From contig CAJNAR010000179.1 in NCBI GenBank assembly GCA_905220665.1, positions 62,001 through 126,000 of the forward strand: a stretch of DNA of 64,000 nt, read 5' to 3'. The position numbers and the translations under genes were made by a program. The DNA comes from Albugo candida. Taxonomy: Eukaryota; Oomycota; Peronosporomycetes; Albuginales; Albuginaceae. The notes under the pieces were generated by a model. That model did no database searches and was not told the origin of the DNA. It was given only the letters and a program-made list of their open reading frames with translations. The number at the start of each line of letters is the position of its first letter. The first letter of the stretch is position 1. Below are positions 53,685 to 63,126 of the stretch, one piece after another.

Positions 53685-54422
53685 TTAGTTTGTGAAGTTA
53701 GCTTTCAGGTGACGATGTACCGGTTCGATAGGCACACCCAATTGTTGCTGGACTCCATATTGCCCAGTGGGAGTTGGTTGTGTATCTGTAGGAAAGAAGT
53801 TGCTGTTCACAGGAGAAGTTACTTGGCCATCTGAGTTTCTCTTTGTACCGGGCGGCTGACAAATCACTCGGTAGTTTTTCACAGTGTGGTCCGATTTTAG
53901 CTTTTGGACTCGGTACGTGTTTGTGCTATCGAGAGTGTACCCACTCCAAATCATGTGTGCTGTGATGTATTCCACATCAATCTCCGTTGAGCTTCTCATG
54001 ATCGGACGAGCGCAAACCGCTTGACGTAGAAGACCGAGAGTATATTTCCCATAAACATGCCTCTGACCGGATGGGATGAGTATGAATTTTTTCTGCATCA
54101 GCTCGGCTCGCAATCCGTTGGCACTGGCCAACGTGAATGGGCTGACATTATTGGCCTTGGCAGCTATATTGGAGACTTGGTACACCGGACCACTCAGTGA
54201 AGCGTAGACACTTCCACTGATCCCGGCCACGACTGTTATACCAGCAGTGACCGCAACTCCGACCCCAGCAGCAGCAGGAAGAACGCCCAGTCCCAAACCA
54301 CCAGCAAGTGTCATTACTATCGCACCAATTCCGAGTCCGATGGCGAGTGCTTTACGATCTACACTGACCTTGCAATGAGTGTCATACGAAGTGTCATTGG
54401 AAATAGCAAGGTATGATCCCAT
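53685..54422 (-). CDS. MGSY-family membrane protein 3, predicted N-myristoylated
   Basis: Single exon, 245 residues from the ATG at 54422. It begins M-G-S-Y-L-A-I-S-N-D-T and has C-K-V near residue 18, as in the copies at 20.2 and 21.9 kb. The hydrophobic core (about 27-75) is Gly/Ala/Val-rich and can form two helices. The C-terminal extension of about 55 residues, rich in Pro/Gln/Thr, is not in the other two. The frame continues upstream of this ATG, but conservation of M-G-S-Y sets the start. Confidence 0.75.
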   Translation of the reverse strand: MGSYLAISNDTSYDTHCKVSVDRKALAIGLGIGAIVMTLAGGLGLGVLPAAAGVGVAVTAGITVVAGISGSVYASLSGPVYQVSNIAAKANNVSPFTLASANGLRAELMQKKFILIPSGQRHVYGKYTLGLLRQAVCARPIMRSSTEIDVEYITAHMIWSGYTLDSTNTYRVQKLKSDHTVKNYRVICQPPGTKRNSDGQVTSPVNSNFFPTDTQPTPTGQYGVQQQLGVPIEPVHRHLKANFTN

Positions 54423-55224
54423 AGTGAGGCTTCTGAGTGTTTTCTTGGTGATGGAAAATTGTAGAGTGATGATGGAGTTACAGGAATGCACGGCTTCATT
54501 TCTAAACGAGGTCGTCGAAACGACACAATTTACGACATAAATCAAATAGGTGTCTGGTTGTTATTCTCACAGTTGCTGAAGCTGAGTTGGCATGCTGGAA
54601 TCGTTGGAAAGAGCTCATATAATTTATCGTTTCGTCGAGAGTACTTGATGCATTGTAACAATACAGCGAGTGAATGGGGTCTCAATCAGACCATTTCAGC
54701 CAGTTGATAGATAGAGCCAGATCAACCTATCCAATCGAAAGTAATTGTAAATAATTCTAACCAATCAGATTTAGAAAGCGACTCAACTAGCAAGCAAGAT
54801 ATCATGGATTCTTGCGAGTTACCTGCTTGCTAATGTGAATTTTATGTGAGGGATAGGAGATACCTCCCTTGTACCGCCTTGAACAGCTCTAGAGCATATC
54901 TTTGACGTATTACTCACTCAAGATTGTCTAGAGTATACTTAGGATCACCGACTATTGACAGCGTGATTGCTATTAAATCACATAGAAAGATGTCAAGCTA
55001 CTGACCACTTTCTGAGAAGTTGAATTGCGCAGTACGTTCATAACTCTTCGCTTTTAGCTAGTGGGATTTAAACCTCCTACATAACGTGAGCATTTTTTGC
55101 ATCGTTTTCATATTATTGGGGTCATAATATGGATAAGCGATACAAGAATTATATTGCTCAAGTTACTCTTTAAGCAAACTGAAAAAAGAACAAGTAAAAT
55201 TCAATCCTCAAAACCAAGCGTAAA
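54423..55224. other. Intergenic
   Basis: About 800 bases without a supportable gene or repeat. Open frames are short and motif-free. Confidence 0.5.
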
Positions 55225-55779
55225 TCACTTGAACATCTTTTTCATCTGTTTTTTAAATTGCTTTTTCATGTTTTTCCCCTTGTACTTAAAGCCTTTGTGT
55301 TTTCCATGTTTATACTTTTTGTGTTTGTGTTTCATCTTGCCATGATGCATAACTCCAGGTTGCATCACGAAGCCTGGTTGGCCATAAGCTGGTTGTGGGT
55401 AAGCTTGGGGAGGATAAGCTTGATTGGGTGGATACATGGGTCGGGCCATAGGAGGTTGCATCGGGTGTCCTTGAGGGTGACATTGTTGGGGAGGATACCC
55501 TTGCTGAGGAGGATACCCTTGTTGAGGAGGATACCCTTGTTGAGGAGGATACCCTTGCTGAGGAGGATACCCTTGTTGAGGAGGATACCCTTGCTGAGGA
55601 GGATACCCTTGTTGAGGCACTTGTCCTTGCGGATATGCTTGAGGATAGCCCGGCTGGGATACGTTTGGACAAGTGGGTTGAGGAGGATATCCGCCGGGAT
55701 ACCCCTGTTGTTGCGGCGGATACTGCCCGGGGTACGCTTGCTGCCCGGGGTAACCCTGAGGATACTCTTTCTTCGTCAT
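55225..55779 (-). CDS. GYPPQQ-repeat protein with Lys/His-rich C-terminus
   Basis: Single exon, 184 residues. The first 120 residues are almost entirely Gly, Tyr, Pro and Gln, with seven perfect or near-perfect G-Y-P-P-Q-Q units. The last 50 residues are Lys/His/Met-rich ([11 protein letters not shown] and similar). The plan resembles plant glycine/proline-rich GPRP/A3 proteins: XYPPX repeats, a short less-polar middle, and an HGK-type tail. Similar repeats also occur in annexins and scramblases. Phase separation or membrane association is possible but not shown. Confidence 0.8.
   Translation of the reverse strand: MTKKEYPQGYPGQQAYPGQYPPQQQGYPGGYPPQPTCPNVSQPGYPQAYPQGQVPQQGYPPQQGYPPQQGYPPQQGYPPQQGYPPQQGYPPQQGYPPQQCHPQGHPMQPPMARPMYPPNQAYPPQAYPQPAYGQPGFVMQPGVMHHGKMKHKHKKYKHGKHKGFKYKGKNMKKQFKKQMKKMFK
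55493..55618 (-). repeat. 18-bp tandem repeat, seven units
   Basis: GGATACCC recurs every 18 bases at 55493, 55511, 55529, 55547, 55565, 55583 and 55601. Units differ mainly by TTGCTG versus TTGTTG, synonymous Gln codons. Recent expansion by slippage or unequal exchange is likely. Confidence 0.95.
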
Positions 55780-56035
55780 TTCACAACTTTCAAATGTCGT
55801 TTTTATTTCATCAGTAGCCTGAGTTCACGATGCAATTAGTACGTTTCTAGCATTTTACCGTAACGATCCGGTATATAGCCTGCATCTATTCACAAATAAC
55901 ATAATCAGTCTACTCTTTACTTTATATATACCCTCAATATATCGCAATTACAACTGAAGGTGCCTGTATGGGAAATGCAACCCTTTTATTACACTGAAAA
56001 AGTACATCTTAATAAGAACTCGTATTTTAACCATC

Positions 56036-57370
56036 ATGCTAAGCTCCGACCATTTATGCGTTGGCCGACGTTGTGAGGTACTGACGACAAAACCGTCAAA
56101 AAGTCGTCTACGTGCTTCCATACGTCGCTTTGGAGTCATCGCTTACACCGGGCCGGTGGCCTGTCTTCCGGAAGGAGTCTGGATTGGTGTTCGATTAGAT
56201 CAAGCAAGCGGGAGAAATGATGGCACAGCACAGGGAATCCGGTACTTTGACTGCCGCGAGTGTCACGGGATCTTTGTGCGTCCGGAAAATATTCGATTTA
56301 TAGAAGACGATAATTCTCCAACATCTTCCTCAAAACGATGCAACTCACAAGTGGCCACCGATACGACCCAGTCGAAACCTGAAAGTCGAGCAGGTTGTGC
56401 TCAAGAGTTTTGGAAGGAATTCAGTGCAAAAGAAATGAAAATTCGCCAGAATATAGACATTTGTATAGAGAAAAGCGGATCCAATCAAGCGACATTCGAG
56501 AATTTGATGTCGCTTGTAGCAGATATGAAGGAAACAGCAGCTCGGGCTGCGTCGTTATATCTGTCGCTGTACGATATTCGACAGACAAACTTGATACTCA
56601 GTCGAATTACTGAGCTGATTGAGAAAGCTCGAGCGATATTTGCACCGAGAAAACAGTTTACTTTTCGTACGGCGCGACGCAAACGAATGGAACGTATCGC
56701 CGATAAAGAATCCACCACCAAGCCGGAGAATGCTACGAATGCCAACTTTCAGGCACCGGACTCGGGCAATGATTTGAAATGTTTCGCGAACGAAAATGAG
56801 CTAACAATCTCCGATAAACAAGACGAAATCATAGTGTTGGATGAATTTACATTTTCACTCCAAAAGGACTCGGAAAACCCACAGGGAACGAGTATGATGA
56901 AAGATCTGAATCTGATGCGATTGAAAAACTGCACAATTTGCATCACAGTGGAGACATCAGCTATACGCGCTCACAACCTCGATAATTGCCGATTGCTGAC
57001 CGGTCCAGTATATGGGAGTATATGGTTGCATCAGTGTCATAAGAGCACATTCGTCATTGCTTGTCGCCAGCTTCGGGTGCATTGGAGTGTGGCTTGCACG
57101 TTCTTACTTCGACTTGGTAGCCATCCTATCATCGAAAACTGCACACAAATGATTTTTCGTCCGTACACTTTACATTATGAAGGCCTTAAGGAAGCGCTTC
57201 AGCGCATCGGATTGGAAAGAGAAAATGGATTTTGGGCAAAAGTGAATGATTTCAATTGGCATCGATCACAACAATCACCCAATTGGAGTCTACAATGGGA
57301 TACAAAGCAGCAAAAGGAAGTCAAAGAGCTCGTTCCATCCTCGCTGACTTCCCGTGTGTCATTGCGTTGA
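56036..57370 (+). CDS. TBCC: CAP-Gly domain fused to tubulin-binding cofactor C
   Basis: Single exon, 444 residues. Residues about 8-90 are a CAP-Gly domain (R-F-G-V-I-A-Y-T-G, G-V-W-I-G-V, G-R-N-D-G-T, G-I-R-Y-F-D-C, G-I-F-V-R-P). A helical region (about 120-210) matches the TBCC spectrin-like part. The C-terminal beta-helix TBCC domain (about 290-430) has C-R-Q-L-R-V-H, I-I-E-N-C, F-R-P-Y, F-N-W and S-P-N-W-S. TBCC stimulates tubulin GTP hydrolysis in heterodimer assembly. Standard TBCC has no CAP-Gly domain; TBCB and TBCE do. Confidence 0.88.
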   Translation: MLSSDHLCVGRRCEVLTTKPSKSRLRASIRRFGVIAYTGPVACLPEGVWIGVRLDQASGRNDGTAQGIRYFDCRECHGIFVRPENIRFIEDDNSPTSSSKRCNSQVATDTTQSKPESRAGCAQEFWKEFSAKEMKIRQNIDICIEKSGSNQATFENLMSLVADMKETAARAASLYLSLYDIRQTNLILSRITELIEKARAIFAPRKQFTFRTARRKRMERIADKESTTKPENATNANFQAPDSGNDLKCFANENELTISDKQDEIIVLDEFTFSLQKDSENPQGTSMMKDLNLMRLKNCTICITVETSAIRAHNLDNCRLLTGPVYGSIWLHQCHKSTFVIACRQLRVHWSVACTFLLRLGSHPIIENCTQMIFRPYTLHYEGLKEALQRIGLERENGFWAKVNDFNWHRSQQSPNWSLQWDTKQQKEVKELVPSSLTSRVSLR

Positions 57371-57374
57371 GGCC

Positions 57375-58240
57375 TTACGACTTGTGCTGCTTTCTTTGTT
57401 TGCTTTTCTTTTTCTTGGTAGCTGGCACCATTTCCATTTGAGGTTCTTCATCGACGATATCCTTTCGTCTTTTCTTGACAAATGCGCTCTTTGTTCGTTT
57501 ACTACTTTGTTGCTCTGTTTGGTCGACTTTCATAGAGGCTTCAATTGAGATCATTCCACCAGCAACGCGAACACTATCACACACACTGTCAGTAGTTTTG
57601 TAGTCAATGAGCAAATGAAACGTTAACCGTTGTATCTTCACTGTCACAATGTCATCGACGTTAATAATGTCTCCATCATTTCCTATCCTAACATGTTGTG
57701 AGTGTATAACAGTGATACGATCGGAGTCATGTACCAAGATTCTTTATGATAATTATATACAAATCCTTCCGGAAGCTCTGATGCAGCTACAGAGCCGTTA
57801 AACACTCCGACAAATAACATTCCAATGTGATTGCTGCCGATTTTATTAATCTGCGCTTTAAGCAGCATTCCTTGTCGCGGTTGGAATACGAGCGCGTTGG
57901 CTATTATTTTGCAATGAACGTATGGGGAATCGCTGATAATGTGTCCATGAGGCTCGATCAAACGAACGGAATCAAAGCACAAAATGACTCCTTTTAGCGT
58001 CTCGTTGTATTGCATAACGCTTTCATCGAGCTCTTGTTTGATTCCTTCAAGAGGATCACTCAAGTGACATGGAGAGAGGCTTAAACTGTGTCGAACCTGA
58101 AAGTATGAAGCAGATACAGATATTGAGTCGCTTTCTTAGCGATCGATTTTCTCTACCTTAATGGACACGAAAGGGCTCGATGCGGCGACCATTTTATCCA
58201 ATCCGTTTTCTATCTCTCGATAATTTGCCAGTAACATCAT
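57375..58240 (-). CDS. RPA43: RNA polymerase I subunit RPA43
   Basis: Pol I stalk subunit, partner of RPA14-type subunits and of Rrn3. Exons 58240..58157, 58096..57735 and 57687..57375 (252 residues; introns 60 and 47 bases). The first junction gives S-P-F-V-S-I-K-V-R-H-S-L-S-L-S-P. The core has Y-N-E-T-L-K-G-V-I-L-C-F-D, V-F-Q-P-R-Q-G-M-L-L-K and N-K-I-G-S-N-H-I-G. The second splice rebuilds the Trp before I-G-N-D-G. The tail is Lys-rich. The gene ends 4 bases from the stop of the opposite gene. Confidence 0.87.
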
Positions 58241-58450
58241 GAAAAATAAACAAGTGCATTTTAATTGGCTGTTTCGCCTACTTATTCAACGAGTTTCGAG
58301 CAATCACACCGGCGCATGCGTGCTCTCCTCATAAGTACTATTTCGGGCCGTTGGACGTGCTCACTAACGCTACAGTTACGTGCAAAACCAGTACGCCTTT
58401 TCCAATGGGCGTCCATTGATCTACAGCGCAATTGCTTCCTTGGCAGTAAT

Positions 58451-59134
58451 ATGATCCGAATCGTTCTCTGCTACCTCCTGACGCAACACTTGTTTCACGT
58501 TGTGATTCCATACTGCCCGAATGGCTGCAATGCGCAAGGAACGTGTGGTCAAAACGATCGGTGCACGTGTTTTCTGCGTCAAGATCAGAATGATATCAGC
58601 TCAACAAACACTTATCCTGCTTACAAAGGAGCAGATTGCTCACTACGAACTTGCCCTCACGGTGCATCTTGGGTTTCGGTACCTTCGGCTGACAACGCTG
58701 CACACCCATTGGTCGAGTGTTCGAACAAAGGAACGTGCGATTACGCGACTGGGTTATGTGATTGCTATTTGGGGTACGAAGGGAAGGCTTGTGAGCGTGC
58801 ATTATGTCCCAACAATTGTAATGGACGTGGTCTTTGTTTGACGCTACAAGATATCATCTACAAGGATCCAGATCAACTATCTGCTAGATCCACTACGAAA
58901 TACACAGCTTGGGACGGAGAAAAACATATGGGGTGTCTGTGTGATCAAGGCTACCGTGGGCCAGACTGTTCTATCAAGGAATGTCCTAGCGGACTGGATG
59001 TACTTTTGGGGCACGGGAAGAATGAAGGACGTGATTGTGGCGGTCGTGGAAATTGCAATCCAGAAACGGGAGATTGTGATTGTTTTCCTGGATATTATGG
59101 CACGGCTTGCGAGTTCCAAACAACTGTCCGCTGA
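58451..59134 (+). CDS. Secreted EGF/tenascin-type cysteine-rich protein
   Basis: 227 residues from the ATG at 58451, chosen because M-I-R-I-V-L-C-Y-L-L starts a good signal peptide; the frame is open further upstream. Four EGF-like modules carry C-x-N-x-G-x-C and C-x-C-x-x-G-Y/F-x-G-x-x-C patterns, for example C-S-N-K-G-T-C-D-Y and C-D-C-Y-L-G-Y-E-G. The spacer after the first module (C-P-H-G-A-S-W, then D-N-A-A-H) and the Trp-Asp-Gly insert are typical of stramenopile mastigoneme/SIG1-type proteins. Those are usually much longer, so this is a compact or truncated member. Confidence 0.7.
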   Translation: MIRIVLCYLLTQHLFHVVIPYCPNGCNAQGTCGQNDRCTCFLRQDQNDISSTNTYPAYKGADCSLRTCPHGASWVSVPSADNAAHPLVECSNKGTCDYATGLCDCYLGYEGKACERALCPNNCNGRGLCLTLQDIIYKDPDQLSARSTTKYTAWDGEKHMGCLCDQGYRGPDCSIKECPSGLDVLLGHGKNEGRDCGGRGNCNPETGDCDCFPGYYGTACEFQTTVR

Positions 59135-59212
59135 TACTAATTGGCCTCGTGGTCTCGAATATTACTTATATAACCTTTTTCTAGCTAAGTTTATCAATGC
59201 TACATAAAGTAA

Positions 59213-59667
59213 TTACTCGATAATCAGTTCGTCGATCGACCAGTCCTCAAACGACCCGTCTGGTAAGTATCGTCGTATGATAATCGGGATTTTGCGCTCG
59301 CGTAATTCCTTTAGGGCGATTTTGAGCGGATCCGTTTCTCCTTCAATATCTACCATTACCGGCGCATTCATGCTATATGAACAATTAGCGTGGCCACGCA
59401 ATGTAAGGTTGATGTACATTACCTTATTTGCAACGCTCGAGTGCCGAGGACACGAGCCCGTTCGAATTTTGTCATGTATTTTGTAGTCACTCGTTGCGCA
59501 TTGGGTTTTCGATGCGAGTCATCTAGAATTTCAACCTTATCGTAGGATCCATCTTCATTTACTGCATCCTCTTCCAGCGTATCAAAAGTCTCCTCTTCCA
59601 TTACTTCCTCTTCCTCCGGTACTTCATTTTCAATGTCGACATGACCGTCTTCATAGTCATCGTCCAT
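59213..59667 (-). CDS. RPB6: RNA polymerase common subunit RPB6 (RPABC2)
   Basis: Small subunit shared by Pol I, II and III. Exons 59667..59423 and 59372..59213 (50-base intron), 134 residues. An acidic N-terminal half (Glu/Asp runs) is followed by [21 protein letters not shown] and, after the splice, [16 protein letters not shown]. This is a near-complete match to the family signature. Confidence 0.95.
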
Positions 59668-60131
59668 TGCTTTTCAGTGATGATCATTGGTTTAAATTCC
59701 GCCAATCCCAGCCTTGCACGATGACTCACGACCACTTTTGGCACCACGGTTTCTATTTATTCGAAAATCGTGCGAATTGGATGCAGTGATTTTGGTACCC
59801 TAAATCTCCACCACATTTTTGGCATAAGTGACAGCAATAACAGACTTAATGTATAGTGCGCTGAACTTTCGAAATAAAATTGCAAAAGATCCGATTACTA
59901 TTCAATACGACACTATACAGTACAGTACGTGTATCCACGGTCCGATTAGTAGAACATGACTGACAAAGAGCACAACTTCATCTAAGTATACTCGAGAAAC
60001 AATGTAACGTCAACGGGATCTTCTGTCCGCAATCTTCGATTTCTTCAGGTAGCACCCATCGTGATTTAGTTTAGAAATAACGGTCTCAATCGCACTGTTC
60101 ATTTGTGGTCTTCACTCAAACGCCAGTTTTT
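59668..60131. other. Divergent intergenic region, RPB6 / HTH gene
   Basis: About 460 bases with no gene seen. It must hold both promoters. A GGTACC palindrome lies near 59796. Confidence 0.4.
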
Positions 60132-60713
60132 ATGAACACATTACATTATAGGAGTACAAGTAACCCGTTTCGGAGAACTCACGTGCATGATTCTAGTCGT
60201 ATTATCACTGAGCCGCCGTTACCTTCCATTTCAATACCTCAACGACTACCTCCTCATATGGGATATGTGACAACTCGAGTCGTGTCACGGTACCACGAGC
60301 AACAGCGATGTATCTTATTTCCGTTACAAACACACAAAAAAGAGTATTGTCTAGTACCGGATCAAGATACTCATTCCGGTCAAGAGAGTTCGGGACAGGT
60401 GATATCATTGATCAAAGACGACTCGTTTGCGAGACCCAGATCGCCTTCCCCAAGCTCTTGTCAGAACATCGAAGACGAACATAGTCAGCCACAAGCCGAT
60501 ACTCACAGTACACCGATCTGCAAGAAGAGGCCGCGATATTTACGGGATACAGATCGCCGTATGATCATCCAGCGGATTGAAAATGGAGAAAAGCAAGCTA
60601 CGTTAGCTCGTGAATTTGGCGTTACACGGGCTGCGATTTGCCATATCAACAAGAACCGCGAAGAGATTCTGACTCGTTACGACATGCTCCTACAATCAGC
60701 CCGCCATATGTGA
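60132..60713 (+). CDS. Helix-turn-helix (psq/CENP-B-like) DNA-binding protein
   Basis: Single exon, 193 residues from the ATG at 60132. The N-terminal 130 residues are disordered. A C-terminal basic HTH follows (K-K-R-P-R-Y-L-R-D-T-D-R-R, then Q-A-T-L-A-R-E-F-G-V-T-R-A-A-I-C and K-N-R). The helix pair resembles the psq/CENP-B N-terminal HTH found in Tigger/pogo transposases and domesticated derivatives. No transposase core follows, so a host regulator derived from such an element is a reasonable inference. The gene is intact. Confidence 0.6.
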   Translation: MNTLHYRSTSNPFRRTHVHDSSRIITEPPLPSISIPQRLPPHMGYVTTRVVSRYHEQQRCILFPLQTHKKEYCLVPDQDTHSGQESSGQVISLIKDDSFARPRSPSPSSCQNIEDEHSQPQADTHSTPICKKRPRYLRDTDRRMIIQRIENGEKQATLAREFGVTRAAICHINKNREEILTRYDMLLQSARHM

Positions 60714-60823
60714 GAATGTAATAGATATTTGGCTATACATCGATGAGTAAACACATGTGTATAGAAACGAGAAGGAGGGCGCAAAGCATCAAAAAGCATT
60801 GATTATTCGAGAAGTTTGCAACC

Positions 60824-61443
60824 ATGATGCATTACGACCATTACTTACTCGACTTCGATTCACAGACACGGAACCGACCGCATTTCGATGTGCAGTACAG
60901 CGAGTGTTCACGTACGTATAGTGGTTTTACCGTATCATTTTGTATCAAAGTTTGTATATGTGGCAGGATTCTGCTGGAGGAAGCGTTTGTGACCGGTGGG
61001 ACAACGACGATTCAATCAAACACGACCAAAACGATTTCTGGAGCAAACTATCTTCGACAACCTTGTGGTATTGGTGTCGGGCAACAAGGACCGTTCCTAT
61101 TGGACATTTTCGCCCGCTTGGAACCGGATGCACCGTCTGGTCAATACAATATGATCGTTGAGAGCATTATACTCATTGTGGTGATTTAGGTCATATTCCA
61201 AACGTCACGGTAGATTCAAACGGAAGGCTCATCGGTTTGTGTCTTCCACCGACAGTTTTGACCAGTGACATCTTCTTGTTAATCGCAACCAACACAGTGC
61301 ACACTTGGCTTCGGTCTATTGAGGCATGTGGTACACAACATATCGCAATCATTCTCATAAGCATTCACATCTCTATAGATTTTGATTGCCGCTGGTATTC
61401 CACAAAAGCAAATTGTGCTTGTAGTATTGATCTGCGCAGCTGA
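60824..61443 (+). pseudogene. Cu/Zn superoxide dismutase-like fragment, frame disrupted
   Basis: Near 61100-61215 one frame shows G-H-F-R-P-L-G and, after a stop, H-C-G-D-L-G-H-I followed by V-D-S-N-G-R. Spacing and content are those of the zinc-binding loop of Cu/Zn SOD. The intervening stretch appears in a neighbouring frame, suggesting small indels. The copper-binding H-x-H of the N-terminal half was not found, nor the terminal disulphide segment. A possible first exon (ATG at 60824 or 60827) ends at a GTACGT donor near 60912. It may also be an active but misassembled gene. Confidence 0.35.
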
Positions 61444-61948
61444 AAATGCTCTGCAAGTATCTCGTCACTTTTCTGGTAGAATCAGATTGCCGATTGACCT
61501 CAAGATGTTTGGCTAACGTTCGTTTGTAGAGGTGAGGCTCGTGACAGCTGCTCTTGAGGATGAGAGTAGCGCTACGTATCCTCTGCTGGGTAGGTTCTGG
61601 TCAAGAGTAGAAAATCTTAGTGATTAAAACAACACAAATGGGTACTTTTTGAATATAATTAGCAGTTTGTGCATGCAAAAGTTTATCAATAAATTGATCA
61701 ATACATTGCAGGTTTCAGTTATCGTATCAGAATGACCGCAAAAACGTTCCTAACAACCGAAAGCAAAAAGTCATTCGTACTTACCAAAACGTTCATTCGG
61801 TTTTGCCACAACGACAGGCTAAAACAATTACTTGGTCGTGCATCGCCTCCAAAGAAACAAGACTTGACGACAAACTCCAATCAGTCTCAAATTGTTTGTT
61901 CAAATCAATCAATGCAATACTACTCAGCACTCAAGCTAAATTTCTGCT
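61444..61948. other. Intergenic
   Basis: About 500 bases without a convincing gene. A 74-codon open frame at 61732..61956 overlaps the methyltransferase 3' end and shows no motif. Confidence 0.45.
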
Positions 61949-62839
61949 TCATCTGATGCCGGCGCTGAGCATCACATGCTCATGAGTGCCGACTTTCTTA
62001 CCTTGCAAAAAATAAAACGGAACGGATTCACGTGAACGGCTTTGATCCGAATACTGGATCGGTACCCAATCACGACCAAAAAATGATGTCGCCTCGCTCA
62101 AATCTGCCTGAATCCAAATCTTGAATTGTGTGAGGGCCAAAACACCATGTAATGGATCATCCTCACCATACAAGAAATACTTGAGGACAGATTCCGCGAC
62201 GATACTTTTGTTAGTCACAATCTTTCCCGGCATATCAGCCCACAGTTCGCTTTTGAGAGCTGATAGAGCGTCTACAGTTTTGACCAATTTGACAAGACTT
62301 CCATGATTCATGAAATAGAGCAACCCCTCCATGCACCAGAATGTTGGTGAATCCCTATCAAATCCATTTTTGTACAACAAAGTATCCCAAGAATCCTCGG
62401 TCAAATCCGTGTTGACATAATGTACTTTTAGAGCCTTCGAAGACGCATTACCATCTCGAAACACCTGTTGTTTGTATTGCAGTATCTCTTCACTTTGATC
62501 CAGCTCAAATACTGTGGCATTGCGCAAAGAATCCAAACGATGCGATCTCGCATCGATTCCAGCACCCAAAATCACAACTTGATGTATTGAGGGGTCTCGA
62601 TGATCAATCGCCTCATCCAAAAACCTCGTTCGGAGTGCAAACAAGTTTGACGTTTGTGGATCCGGGTCGTCCCATTTCCACGCTTGAAAATTCGGATTGA
62701 TCATATTATTCCCCGCAAGCGTCTCGGCAAACGGGTCATTGAAAAGTCGATCTTCACGGGCCGACTCGACAGCGCGAATGTATGCCAAAAAGTATGGTGC
62801 GTACGACTTGAAGCAGTTGATTTGATCCAATTCATTCAT
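61949..62839 (-). CDS. Leucine carboxyl methyltransferase-like (PPM1 family) SAM-dependent methyltransferase
   Basis: Single exon, 296 residues from the ATG at 62839. The family pattern is visible: R-x-x-F-L-D near 72, the SAM motif V-V-I-L-G-A-G-I-D-A-R-S-H-R-L, then V-F-E-L-D-Q and V-N-T-D-L. F-W-C-M-E-G-L-L-Y-F-M is the LCMT/TYW4 signature after the core. Bacterial relatives in this class methylate diverse carboxylates, so the substrate cannot be named. The frame continues upstream of 62839, so a spliced N-terminus is possible. Confidence 0.78.
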   Translation of the reverse strand: MNELDQINCFKSYAPYFLAYIRAVESAREDRLFNDPFAETLAGNNMINPNFQAWKWDDPDPQTSNLFALRTRFLDEAIDHRDPSIHQVVILGAGIDARSHRLDSLRNATVFELDQSEEILQYKQQVFRDGNASSKALKVHYVNTDLTEDSWDTLLYKNGFDRDSPTFWCMEGLLYFMNHGSLVKLVKTVDALSALKSELWADMPGKIVTNKSIVAESVLKYFLYGEDDPLHGVLALTQFKIWIQADLSEATSFFGRDWVPIQYSDQSRSRESVPFYFLQGKKVGTHEHVMLSAGIR

Positions 62840-63126
62840 ATTTCTGTAAGATGGTTTGTTTCCCAGCAAGTAGAGCGATATTTCCAAAGCGGTTCTCCAT
62901 GTCGCTATACGGCATTCTCGACCCTGGTCGCAAAACACATATCGCGTTCATGTCGCGGGTGCAGAAGGCATACGATTTTAGATATGAGTAGGAATATTTA
63001 TTGCTATATTGTTTCTGATGACGATACTGTGCTATAACGATGCTATTGGATAAATCTCTTCATGATGGTAACTAATTGGATGTAATAAGATGCGTTCTCT
63101 TTTTTTCGATTTTAATAAAAGTTTCT

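Noticed and set aside
55258..55839. Plus-strand frame of Leu-Arg-Arg-Ile repeats opposite the GYPPQQ gene
   Set aside because: Antisense shadow of the 18-bp repeat; the minus frame has a clean start and a sensible composition.
58265..58450. N-terminal extension of the EGF protein
   Set aside because: It would bury the signal peptide, and it lies close to the RPA43 start on the other strand.
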